The notes below the pieces were generated by a model. The model searched no databases, was not told where the DNA came from, and saw nothing but the letters and a program-made list of their open reading frames with translations. This document shows positions 13,997 to 21,404 of a stretch of 22,138 bases of DNA, in pieces. Source of the stretch: Tissierella_B sp964485455 (GTDB lineage Bacteria; Bacillota; Clostridia; Tissierellales; Tissierellaceae). The stretch lies in assembly GCA_964485455.1 (NCBI GenBank), contig CAZAJU010000033.1:1-22138 (forward strand), in the 5' to 3' direction. The translations under genes were made by a program, and so were the position numbers. The stretch's first letter is position 1. Each line of letters begins with the position of its first letter.

Positions 13997-15343
13997 ATGT
14001 ACCCATACATTCCTAATACTCCTCAGGACGAACAGGAAATGTTAAAAGCAATTGGTCTAGATTCAGTAGACCAATTGTTTTCAGATATCCCAGAGGATGT
14101 TCATCTAAAACAACCTCTAAATATTCCTGCATCAAAGAGCGAGTTAGAAGTAACTAACTATTTAAAGAGTTTAGCAAACAAAAACTGCTCAACTAGTAAA
14201 TTAGCAAGCTTCTTAGGTGCTGGTGCATACGATCACTACATTCCATCTGTGATAAATGCAATCATATCTAGAAGTGAATTTTATACATCATATACTCCAT
14301 ATCAACCAGAAATAAGTCAAGGTACATTACAGTACATCTTTGAATATCAGACTTTAATAGCTAACCTAACTGGTATGGATCTTGCCAATGCATCACTATA
14401 TGATGGTGGTACAGCAATTACAGAAGCTGCACTTATGGCATGTGCACACTCTAAAAAGGATGAAATAATAGTATCCGCTGGTGTAAAACCAGAGGCTAGA
14501 CAAATTCTTAAGACATATGCACACCAACAACATCTAAAAGTTGTAGAAGTTGGATTAAAAGATGGAGTTACTGATGCTGATGCTCTAGCTTCTCTTGTTT
14601 CAGACAATACAGCAGCTGTTATCGTTCAAAACCCTAACTTCTTCGGTGTTCTTGAAGATTTGAAAGGTTTAGGAGAAATAGCACATAAGGGTAAGAAGGC
14701 TAGCTTTATAGCATCCGTTAACCCAATATCCTTAGCTATATTGAAGAAACCAGGCGAATTAGATGTAGATATCGTGGTTGGTGATGGACAGCCACTTGGA
14801 ATTCCACTACAATTTGGTGGACCATATTTAGGATTCATGGCTACTAAGAAGGATTACATGAGAAAAATTCCTGGTAGAATCATAGGTGAAACTACTGATT
14901 TAGATGGAAAGAGATCCTTCGTATTAACACTTGCAGCAAGAGAGCAGCACATAAGAAGAGATAAGGCTACTTCAAATATTTGTTCCAACCAAGGACTAAA
15001 TGCTTTGGCAGCTACTATTTACATGGTAACTATGGGAAAAGAAGGATTAAAAGAAGTTGCAACTCAATGTGCTAAAAAAGCTCATTATGCTTTTGATCAA
15101 TTAACTAAATCAGGTAAATATAAACCATTATTTGATAAGCCATTCTTTATGGAATTTGCCTTAACATCTGAAACAAGCGTTGAAGAAGTTAACAAAGCTC
15201 TTCTAGATGCACAAATGATCGGTGGATACGACCTTGGTAAAGATTATCCTCAATTCAAGAATGCTTCTTTATATGCAGTTACTGAAAAGAGAACTAAAGA
15301 GGAAATCGACAAACTATGTGAAGTATTGGAGGGGGTTAAATAA
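13997..15343 (+). CDS. gcvPA: Glycine dehydrogenase (decarboxylating) subunit 1
   Basis: This is the N-terminal half of the glycine decarboxylase P protein, which with GcvPB removes CO2 from glycine and loads the aminomethyl group on H protein. The 448-residue product has YPYIPNTPQDEQEMLKAIG at the start, SFLGAGAYDHYIPSVI, TPYQPEISQGTLQYIFEYQT and NICSNQGLNAL, all typical of subunit 1. It lacks the PLP lysine, as this subunit normally does. The split P protein is the form found in Firmicutes, Thermotogae and many archaea. The stop overlaps the gcvPB start by one base (TAATG). The ribosome binding site GAGGAGG lies in the last codons of gcvH. Confidence 0.97.
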   Translation: MYPYIPNTPQDEQEMLKAIGLDSVDQLFSDIPEDVHLKQPLNIPASKSELEVTNYLKSLANKNCSTSKLASFLGAGAYDHYIPSVINAIISRSEFYTSYTPYQPEISQGTLQYIFEYQTLIANLTGMDLANASLYDGGTAITEAALMACAHSKKDEIIVSAGVKPEARQILKTYAHQQHLKVVEVGLKDGVTDADALASLVSDNTAAVIVQNPNFFGVLEDLKGLGEIAHKGKKASFIASVNPISLAILKKPGELDVDIVVGDGQPLGIPLQFGGPYLGFMATKKDYMRKIPGRIIGETTDLDGKRSFVLTLAAREQHIRRDKATSNICSNQGLNALAATIYMVTMGKEGLKEVATQCAKKAHYAFDQLTKSGKYKPLFDKPFFMEFALTSETSVEEVNKALLDAQMIGGYDLGKDYPQFKNASLYAVTEKRTKEEIDKLCEVLEGVK

Positions 15344-16800
15344 TGAAAAATTATGATAAGCTAATATTCGAATTATCAGTACCAGGTAGAAAAGCTTATA
15401 ACCTTCCAGCACTTGACGTTGAAGATAAAGCATTAGATAGTTTTATACCGGCTGAATTCTTAACTGATAAGGAACTAAATTTCCCAGAAGTAAGTGAAGT
15501 AGATGTTATAAGACACTATACAAATCTTTCAGATAAAAACTATGGATTGGATACAGGCTTCTATCCACTAGGTTCCTGTACTATGAAGTACAACCCTAAG
15601 ATAAATGAAGACGTTGCAAGATATGATGGTTTTGCAAATTGTCATCCACTTCAGTCAGAGTGTTGTGTTCAAGGTTCTTTACAAGTAATGTATGAACTTG
15701 AAAAATCCTTAGCTGAAATAGCTGGAATGGATAGAGTTACATTACAACCTGCAGCAGGAGCTCATGGTGAGATCACAGGTATCATGTTAATCAAGGCTTA
15801 CCATGAAAAGAATGGTGATTTCAAGAGGGATAAGATTATCGTTCCAGATTCAGCTCACGGAACTAACCCAGCAACTGCAACAATGGCTGGATATAAAATA
15901 ATAGAACTTAAATCAACTGACGAAGGTCTAGTAGACCTTGAAGCTCTTAAAGCAGCAGTTGGTGATGATACAGCTGGATTAATGCTTACAAACCCTAATA
16001 CAGTTGGTATTTATGATAGGGGAGTAAAAGAAATCTCTAGAATCGTTCATGAAGCTGGCGGACTTCTTTACTATGATGGAGCTAATACAAATGCTATCAT
16101 GGGTCATGCTAGACCTGGAGATATGGGATTTGACGTAGTTCACTACAACCTTCATAAGACTTTCTCAACACCTCATGGTGGTGGAGGACCTGGTTCAGGA
16201 CCTGTTGGATGTAAAGCTTTCTTAGCTGAATTCCTTCCTGTTCCTATGGTAGGAAAGAGAGATAATGGCACTTACTTCCTTGACTACAATATACCTAACT
16301 CAATAGGTAAAGTTAAGGACTTCTATGGTCACTTTGGTATTTTCTTAAGAGCATATACCTATATCTTAACAATGGGTAGTGATGGACTTAAGAAGGCTAC
16401 TGAAATGGCAGTATTGAATGCTAACTATATTAAAGCAAAACTTAAGGATTACTACTATCTTCCAATAGATAAGCTAGTTAAGCACGAAGTAGTATTCGGT
16501 GGATTAAAGGATACTTTAAGTGAAGTTTCTACTCTAGATGTAGCTAAGAGACTGTTAGATAAAGGATACCATCCACCAACAATTTACTTCCCATTGATTA
16601 TCCATGAAGCATTGATGATTGAACCAACAGAATCAGAAAGCAAGGAAACTATGGATGCTTTCATAGATGCAATGATTGAGATAGCAAAGGAAGCAAGCGA
16701 GAGCCCAGAATTACTAAAATCAGCTCCTAATAACACAATAGTTAGAAGACCTGATGAAACTAAGGCGGCTAAAAATCCAATTTTAAAATACGAAGGGTAG
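15343..16800 (+). CDS. gcvPB: Glycine dehydrogenase (decarboxylating) subunit 2
   Basis: This is the PLP-binding half of the split P protein, 485 residues. The cofactor lysine is Lys272 in HYNLHKTFSTPHGGGGPG, which includes the glycine-rich loop. Other family marks are YPLGSCTMKYNPK, LQPAAGAHGE, DSAHGTNPATA and DGANTNAI. It works as a heteromer with GcvPA in the cytoplasm. GGAGGGGG just before the overlap provides its ribosome binding site. The length is normal and no key residue is missing. Confidence 0.97.
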   Translation: MKNYDKLIFELSVPGRKAYNLPALDVEDKALDSFIPAEFLTDKELNFPEVSEVDVIRHYTNLSDKNYGLDTGFYPLGSCTMKYNPKINEDVARYDGFANCHPLQSECCVQGSLQVMYELEKSLAEIAGMDRVTLQPAAGAHGEITGIMLIKAYHEKNGDFKRDKIIVPDSAHGTNPATATMAGYKIIELKSTDEGLVDLEALKAAVGDDTAGLMLTNPNTVGIYDRGVKEISRIVHEAGGLLYYDGANTNAIMGHARPGDMGFDVVHYNLHKTFSTPHGGGGPGSGPVGCKAFLAEFLPVPMVGKRDNGTYFLDYNIPNSIGKVKDFYGHFGIFLRAYTYILTMGSDGLKKATEMAVLNANYIKAKLKDYYYLPIDKLVKHEVVFGGLKDTLSEVSTLDVAKRLLDKGYHPPTIYFPLIIHEALMIEPTESESKETMDAFIDAMIEIAKEASESPELLKSAPNNTIVRRPDETKAAKNPILKYEG

Positions 16801-16809
16801 GAATATATT

Positions 16810-18222
16810 TTGACTAAAAGAATAGCAATTATTGGTGCTGGCCCAGGAGGCTACGTTGCTGCAATAAGAGCTGCTCAATTAGGTGCAGATGTAACCCTAA
16901 TAGAAAATAGACAAGTTGGGGGTACATGCCTGAATAGAGGCTGTATCCCTACTAAGACTTATTTCAGAAATGCTGAAATAATGTCATCTATAAAAAGAGC
17001 AGATGAATTTGGTATAACTGTAGATGGATATAAATTGGATGGCAAGGCTTTACAAGAGAGAAAGAAAAATGTTGTGCATACTCTTGTATCAGGAATTGAA
17101 CAATTAATAGCATCATATAAGAATATCGAATTTATAGCTGGAACTGCAGCGCTTAAAGATAAAAACACTTTAACAGTTGAATTATTAGCTGGAGGTAGTA
17201 GAGAGGTAGAAGTTGATAACATAGTTATTGCTACTGGTTCTTTCCCTCAAATGACTGAAACAAAAGGTGTAGACTTAGAAGGCGTTATAACATCAGATGA
17301 TTTACTTGAGCTAGAGCATATACCAGAAACTTTAATAGTAGTAGGTGGAGGAGTTATAGGTCTTGAATTTGCTAGTATCTATAAAGAACTTGGCTCTAAT
17401 GTTATTCTTCTTGCTTCCAGAATCCTTAAGGATGCAGACAAGGAAATAGCAAAGAGACTAACACCTATGATAAAGAAACAAGGTATAGAAACTTATGTTG
17501 ATATAAGAGCAAAGGAAATCGTAAAAGAGGGCGACAAGCTTAAAGTTGTAGCGAAATATAAGGAAAAAGATGAAGAAATAGAAGTAGTTGGAGACTATGT
17601 TCTTATAGCTTCAGGTAGAGCGCCATTAGTTGATGGACTTAACCTTGAAGGAGTAGGTGTAGAAGTAGGTAGAAAAGGCATCGTTGTAAATGATGATTTT
17701 GAAACTACTGTTGAAGGGATATATGCAATAGGTGATGTTAACTCTAAAGGAATCCAACTAGCTCACGTAGCAAGTGCTCAAGGTGAGTATGTTGTTGAAA
17801 AGATTATGGGTCACCACCCTGATATCGTGTTAGAGCATTGGCCAGCATGTGTATTTACAATGAATGAAGTAGCTCAAGTAGGATTTACTGAAGAGCAACT
17901 TAAGGAAAAAGGAATAGAATATAAATCAAGTAAATTTATGTTCTCAGCAAATGGTAAGGCACTATCCTTAGGTGAACCTGAAGGAATTATCAAAATCCTT
18001 GCAGGAAAAGATGATGATAAGATCCTTGGAGTTCATATTCTAGGACCTCATGCAAATGATTTAATTCATGAAGGAGCATTAGCAATAGCTAATAAAATGG
18101 ATGCAGCTGCAATAACAAGAACTATACACGCTCACCCAACTCTTTCAGAGGCAATGCATGAAGCAGCACTAGGATTAAACGACTTGGCTATTCATATGGC
18201 ACCAAAGAAAAAGAGAAAATAG
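16810..18222 (+). CDS. lpdA: Dihydrolipoyl dehydrogenase (glycine cleavage L protein)
   Basis: This FAD enzyme re-oxidises the dihydrolipoyl arm of H protein with NAD+. The 470-residue protein has the FAD site IIGAGPGGYVAAIRAAQLG, the redox disulfide Cys40-Cys45 (GGTCLNRGCIPT), the NAD site VVGGGVIGLEFASI, the second FAD motif GIYAIGDV, and the active-site His442-Pro/Glu447 pair in HAHPTLSEAMHEA. No extra lipoyl domain is fused. The start is TTG at 16810, with AGGAA (16799-16803) six bases upstream; no ATG fits. Being last in the gcv operon implies a dedicated L protein. The tail ends APKKKRK. A perfect terminator follows. Confidence 0.95.
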   Translation: MTKRIAIIGAGPGGYVAAIRAAQLGADVTLIENRQVGGTCLNRGCIPTKTYFRNAEIMSSIKRADEFGITVDGYKLDGKALQERKKNVVHTLVSGIEQLIASYKNIEFIAGTAALKDKNTLTVELLAGGSREVEVDNIVIATGSFPQMTETKGVDLEGVITSDDLLELEHIPETLIVVGGGVIGLEFASIYKELGSNVILLASRILKDADKEIAKRLTPMIKKQGIETYVDIRAKEIVKEGDKLKVVAKYKEKDEEIEVVGDYVLIASGRAPLVDGLNLEGVGVEVGRKGIVVNDDFETTVEGIYAIGDVNSKGIQLAHVASAQGEYVVEKIMGHHPDIVLEHWPACVFTMNEVAQVGFTEEQLKEKGIEYKSSKFMFSANGKALSLGEPEGIIKILAGKDDDKILGVHILGPHANDLIHEGALAIANKMDAAAITRTIHAHPTLSEAMHEAALGLNDLAIHMAPKKKRK

Positions 18223-18227
18223 ATATA

Positions 18228-18256
18228 AAAGATAGCATTTATAATGCTATCTTTTT
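18228..18256 (+). terminator. Intrinsic terminator of the gcv operon
   Basis: AAAGATAGCATT (18228-18239) pairs exactly with AATGCTATCTTT (18243-18254), a 12-bp stem with a 3-base loop, and the T-run continues to 18256. It begins five bases after the lpdA stop. The T-run is the left edge of repeat copy B. Confidence 0.92.
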
Positions 18257-18366
18257 ATTATGAATAGGAAAGTTCTACTTTGAATTTTTATATATTAGTG
18301 AACTTTCCGTTAATGAGTAACAAGAAAAGCTACATTAAATGCTTCTTTAGAAGCTTTTCTTATTTA
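18252..18366 (+). repeat. 115-bp interspersed repeat, copy B
   Basis: Second plus-strand copy of the repeat, same orientation as lpdA and starting in its terminator T-run (TTTTTATTATGAATA). GGAAAGTTC (18268-18276) and GAACTTTCC form a perfect 9-bp pair. AACAAGAAAAGCT and AGCTTTTCTTATT pair at 12 of 13 positions, with an alternative inner GCTTCT/AGAAGC hairpin. Weak similarity to copy A continues to about 18376. It occupies most of the gap between lpdA and the PAP2 gene. No open reading frame or promoter is seen in it. Confidence 0.8.
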
Positions 18367-18409
18367 CTCTCGAAGGATTTTAGGATGAATAAGAAAATGA
18401 GGTTATAAT

Positions 18410-19018
18410 ATGAATAGAAGATTTAATAAAATATTTTCTGTACTATCTTTTATTACATTTATTATTTTTGGATTTATGGTTAGAAATTCATCAGAAGGAA
18501 TACTATTTGATGTATGGGTATTAGAATATATTCATGGTCACACAAATCCAGTAGTATTATCTATTATGAAATTCATTTCATTTATAGGCTCAGAATACTT
18601 TCTTTTCCCTGCTGTAGGTATTGGATTTATATATACCATATTAAAAAAGAAATACTATATATCCAAGCTGCTAATAGCATCATCTTTAGGCTGTTGGATA
18701 TTAAATTACCTTCTAAAGTTTCTAATCAATCGTACAAGACCTGTAGATTTCTTTCTAGTTGAACAGGGTGGATTAAGCTATCCAAGCGGTCATTCTATGG
18801 TTTCTATGAGCATGTATCTAACCTTTGCCTATCTTTTATCTAAAACCGATTTGTTTAAAAAAAATAAGAAAATCATATATACTGCAGCTCTCTTGGATGT
18901 TCTTTTAATGGGAATAAGTAGAATCTATTTAGGGGTACACTGGCCTACAGATGTAATTGGTGGATTTATTATGGGCTACATTTATTTTCAAGCTATGATA
19001 GCTACAATTAAAGAATAA
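18410..19018 (+). CDS. PAP2-family membrane phosphatase
   Basis: A 202-residue membrane protein with about five or six hydrophobic segments and the complete PAP2 active site: Lys103...Arg110-Pro111 (KFLINRTRP), Pro125-Ser-Gly-His128 (YPSGHSM), and Ser170-Arg171...His177...Asp181 (SRIYLGVHWPTD). His177 would form the phospho-enzyme and His128 acts as acid/base. Bacterial relatives dephosphorylate phosphatidic acid, phosphatidylglycerophosphate or undecaprenyl pyrophosphate; the substrate cannot be told from sequence alone. TGAGGTTA precedes the ATG. It stands alone after the gcv terminator and repeat copy B, with no terminator seen before the next gene. Confidence 0.9.
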   Translation: MNRRFNKIFSVLSFITFIIFGFMVRNSSEGILFDVWVLEYIHGHTNPVVLSIMKFISFIGSEYFLFPAVGIGFIYTILKKKYYISKLLIASSLGCWILNYLLKFLINRTRPVDFFLVEQGGLSYPSGHSMVSMSMYLTFAYLLSKTDLFKKNKKIIYTAALLDVLLMGISRIYLGVHWPTDVIGGFIMGYIYFQAMIATIKE

Positions 19019-19081
19019 CAATAAAAACCCTTCTAGCATATTGTAAATTAAGATTACTATTGCAAATTTAGGAGGGATTTT

Positions 19082-20479
19082 ATGAATGTAGACCTTAGCT
19101 CATTACATTATATTTTTCTGGTTTTTACTCTGCTTATATTGGTAGTGATGATTAGAAAAAGAGATACCAGTTTAGTCTGTATTGTAGGTATATTCTTACT
19201 GGCATTTGTAGCTACAGGTTCAGTATCATCAGGGGTTATGAATATATTCAACAGCTTTATATTCGCTATAACAGAACTGCTCGGTACAATTCTTATCATT
19301 TCAATTATTGTAGCTATGAGCACAATACTTACTAAAAGCGGCATCAATGAAATTATGATAAGCCCATTTACTAAATTTATCAAGACGCCTACATTGGCAT
19401 ATTGGATAATAGGATTACTTATGATGGTTATCTCTTGGTTCTTCTGGCCATCTCCGGCTGTAGCCCTAGTGGGAGCAGTAATGCTACCTGTGGCTGTAAA
19501 TGTAGGACTTCCGGCATTAGGTGTAGCAATGGCAATGAATCTATTTGGACACGGGATAGCACTATCAAGTGATTTCATAATACAAGGAGCACCAAAGTTA
19601 ACTGCAGATGCAGCAGGTATACCCGTAGGTGATGTAGTATCTGCTAGCGTACCTCTAGTTGTGGTGATGGGATTTGTTACTACTATAACTGCATTTATAT
19701 TCCTAAGAAAGGACTTAAAAAGCGGTAAACTTAAAAATAATAATAATTTTACAAAGCTTAAGGAAGATGAAGATCAGGAATTAAAAACTATATTGAATTT
19801 AAGTGTAAAGAAAAGATTGGCTATATTGATTCCAATATTATTCATCATAGATGTAGCCATAATGTTTAGTTTAAACTTAGCAGGAGGAGATGCTACAGCT
19901 TTAATTGGAGGAACTGCTATATTTATTCTAATCCTAATATCAGTACTTGTTCACAAAGATGGTGCCTTAGAAGAAATAACTAAGTATCTAGTGAAGGGCT
20001 TTAAATTTGGATTCGAAGTATTTGGTCCCGTAATTCCAATAGCAGCATTCTTCTATCTAGGAGATAGTGGGTTTTTAACGGTAATAGGTGAGTTCCTACC
20101 TAAAGGATCCCAAGGTATAGTAAACGATTTAGGATTAGCACTTGCGAATGCAGTACCATTAAATAGCACTATTGGTGCCGTAACCCTTACAGGAGTAGGA
20201 GCAATTACAGGTCTTGACGGTTCAGGCTTCTCTGGAATCTCTTTAGCGGGTTCAGTTGCTAAATTATTTGGTGCTGCACTAGGTAGAGGAGTGGCAACTC
20301 TTACAGCCCTAGGTCAAGTAGCTGCTATTTGGGTAGGAGGCGGAACCCTAATCCCATGGGCAGTAATTCCAGTAGCAGCAATTTGTGGGGTAGACCCATT
20401 TGAACTTACAAGAAGGAACTTTAAGCCTGTAGTTATAGGCTTAGTAGTGACTACTATAGTGGGAATGTTTTTGATATAG
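19082..20479 (+). CDS. Multi-spanning permease, ion-transporter superfamily (GntP-like?)
   Basis: A 465-residue integral membrane protein with about 11-13 hydrophobic segments in two halves. The halves are joined by a charged loop near residues 209-245 (RKDLKSGKLKNNNNFTKLKEDEDQE). Glycine- and proline-rich, likely re-entrant stretches include WFFWPSPAVALVGAVMLPV, FGHGIALSSDFIIQGAPK and LTGVGAITGLDGSGFSGI. The pattern suggests a secondary carrier related to GntP/organic-acid permeases, but I cannot name the substrate, and a Na+/H+ antiporter relative is possible. AGGAGGGA precedes the ATG. It lies 63 bases after the PAP2 gene and ends at a strong hairpin. A link to glycine use is only positional. 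Confidence 0.6.
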   Translation: MNVDLSSLHYIFLVFTLLILVVMIRKRDTSLVCIVGIFLLAFVATGSVSSGVMNIFNSFIFAITELLGTILIISIIVAMSTILTKSGINEIMISPFTKFIKTPTLAYWIIGLLMMVISWFFWPSPAVALVGAVMLPVAVNVGLPALGVAMAMNLFGHGIALSSDFIIQGAPKLTADAAGIPVGDVVSASVPLVVVMGFVTTITAFIFLRKDLKSGKLKNNNNFTKLKEDEDQELKTILNLSVKKRLAILIPILFIIDVAIMFSLNLAGGDATALIGGTAIFILILISVLVHKDGALEEITKYLVKGFKFGFEVFGPVIPIAAFFYLGDSGFLTVIGEFLPKGSQGIVNDLGLALANAVPLNSTIGAVTLTGVGAITGLDGSGFSGISLAGSVAKLFGAALGRGVATLTALGQVAAIWVGGGTLIPWAVIPVAAICGVDPFELTRRNFKPVVIGLVVTTIVGMFLI

Positions 20480-20502
20480 TAGTTGATTCATAATAAACAT
20501 CA

Positions 20503-20534
20503 AATCCCCTGAATTGTGATTAATTCAGGGGATT
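20503..20534 (+). terminator. Strong hairpin after the permease gene
   Basis: AATCCCCTGAATT (20503-20515) and AATTCAGGGGATT (20522-20534) form a perfect 13-bp stem with a 6-base loop, 23 bases after the permease stop. The following CTACTTTACTT is only moderately T-rich, so this is probably but not certainly a terminator. It might also block read-through into the toxin-antitoxin module. Confidence 0.7.
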
Positions 20535-20576
20535 CTACTTTACTTGAAGTACAATTATTAGATATGAATCTATATA

Positions 20577-20605
20577 TTGACAAAATTTATATTCAGTCAT
20601 ATAAT
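20577..20605 (+). promoter_or_regulatory. Consensus sigma-A promoter of the toxin-antitoxin module
   Basis: TTGACA (20577-20582), a 17-base spacer and TATAAT (20600-20605) match the housekeeping consensus at every position. This is the best promoter in the window. The leader to the antitoxin start is about 35 bases. Such modules are usually autorepressed by the antitoxin or the complex, but no clear palindrome overlaps the promoter. Confidence 0.9.
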
Positions 20606-20646
20606 AAAATCAGAAAGTAAGAAAATCGGAAAAGGAGATGTATGTG

Positions 20647-20913
20647 ATGTTAGTAGAACTTCGTTCAAGATCTCAAATTACAATCCCAGCAGATATATTA
20701 AAAAAAATTGGTGCAAGCGAAGGTGATATTTTTGAAGTTGTTGAAAAGGATGGAGGTATATTATTATTACCGGTAGTAGTATATCCAAAAGATAAGATGG
20801 AGAGGATTGCAAAGCTGGTTAAAGAAGTAGAGGAGGACTATGGTGATTTAAAGGAATATGATGACGTTTCTGAGATGTTTAGTGAAATGGGTATAAAGAT
20901 AGATGAAATATAG
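20647..20913 (+). CDS. AbrB/MazE-fold antitoxin-type DNA-binding protein
   Basis: An 88-residue protein. Its N-terminal half (about residues 1-48, MLVELRSRSQITIPADILKKIGASEGDIFEVVEKDGGILLLPV) is a SpoVT/AbrB swapped-hairpin DNA-binding domain. The acidic C-terminal tail (KLVKEVEEDYGDLKEYDD...) is the kind that antitoxins use to wrap the toxin. AGGAG (20633-20637) lies nine bases before ATG 20647, so I prefer this start to the ATG at 20638, which abuts the ribosome binding site; GTG 20644 is possible. It overlaps the toxin gene by 11 bases. Expected role: neutralise the toxin and repress the shared promoter. Confidence 0.85.
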   Translation: MLVELRSRSQITIPADILKKIGASEGDIFEVVEKDGGILLLPVVVYPKDKMERIAKLVKEVEEDYGDLKEYDDVSEMFSEMGIKIDEI

Positions 20914-21169
20914 ACTTAAACCCTCTAAATCCTTTGAAAAGAGTCTAAAGAAATTAACTCCTAATGAACAAAAATTAGTAGCAAAGAAATTGACATTTCT
21001 AATGGAAAATCCATTTCATCCATCTCTTAGAACAAAGAAAATACAGGGTTTTAATGGACTCTTTGAATGCAGTGTCAATATGGATATAAGATTAATTTGG
21101 AGGTATGATGGATATAGGATAATATTGATTTTGGATATAGGTCATCATTCTTTACTTGATAAAATATAA
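20903..21169 (+). CDS. RelE/YafQ-like toxin (probable mRNA interferase)
   Basis: An 88-residue basic protein. It has the RelE/ParE-superfamily layout: N-terminal helices (YRLKPSKSFEKSLKKLTPNEQKLVAKKLTFLMENP), then a beta-sheet core (LRTKKIQGFNGLFECSVNMDIRLIWRYDGYRIILILDIGHHSLLDK). The IRLIW strand and terminal GHHSLLDK resemble the DWILIY and GTHAALF parts of YafQ. In YafQ, histidine and aspartate residues cleave mRNA in the ribosomal A site; a like activity here is inference. The ATG lies inside the antitoxin gene, 11 bases before its stop, the usual coupling for type II modules. ParE-type gyrase poisoning is the main alternative. Confidence 0.8.
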   Translation: MKYRLKPSKSFEKSLKKLTPNEQKLVAKKLTFLMENPFHPSLRTKKIQGFNGLFECSVNMDIRLIWRYDGYRIILILDIGHHSLLDKI

Positions 21170-21269
21170 AGAGCACTTTGAATAGTAAATAGAGACAAAC
21201 TAAAGTAAGTTATTTACAAGAGGAGACCGATTATGAAATACGAATGGAGAAAAGAAGATAAATCTATAT

Positions 21270-21342
21270 ATTTCCCTTCCATCAAACCCGAAATAATTGA
21301 CCTTCCTAAAATGAATTATTTCATGCTTGATGGAAGGGAAAT
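21270..21342. repeat. Nested perfect inverted repeats inside the GyrI-like remnant
   Basis: ATTTCCCTTCCATCAA (21270-21285) and TTGATGGAAGGGAAAT (21327-21342) match exactly over 16 bp. Inside them, GAAATAATT (21290-21298) and AATTATTTC (21314-21322) match exactly over 9 bp. Together they give a long hairpin with short internal loops, lying over codons 13-37 of the remnant. Confidence 0.85.
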
Positions 21343-21353
21343 CCAAACACACC

Positions 21354-21387
21354 CTGAATTAATACTTTATAATTCAGCGGCTTTTTT
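21354..21387 (+). terminator. Terminator-like hairpin within the GyrI-like remnant
   Basis: CTGAATTA (21354-21361) and TAATTCAG (21370-21377) form a perfect 8-bp stem with an 8-base loop. CGGC and then TTTTTT (21382-21387) follow. The gap before the T-run makes it a moderate terminator. It may end transcription of the toxin-antitoxin/remnant unit. Confidence 0.5.
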
Positions 21388-21404
21388 GATATATTATGTT
21401 TTAA

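Noticed and set aside
18199..18222. The Lpd C-terminus ends PKKKRK, like a viral nuclear localisation signal.
   Set aside because: The gene is bacterial, in a bacterial operon with bacterial signals. A short lysine-rich tail is common and needs no such meaning.
19108..19578. A 156-codon open frame on the minus strand.
   Set aside because: It is a shadow of the permease gene, whose own frame has a strong ribosome binding site and a clear membrane-protein pattern.
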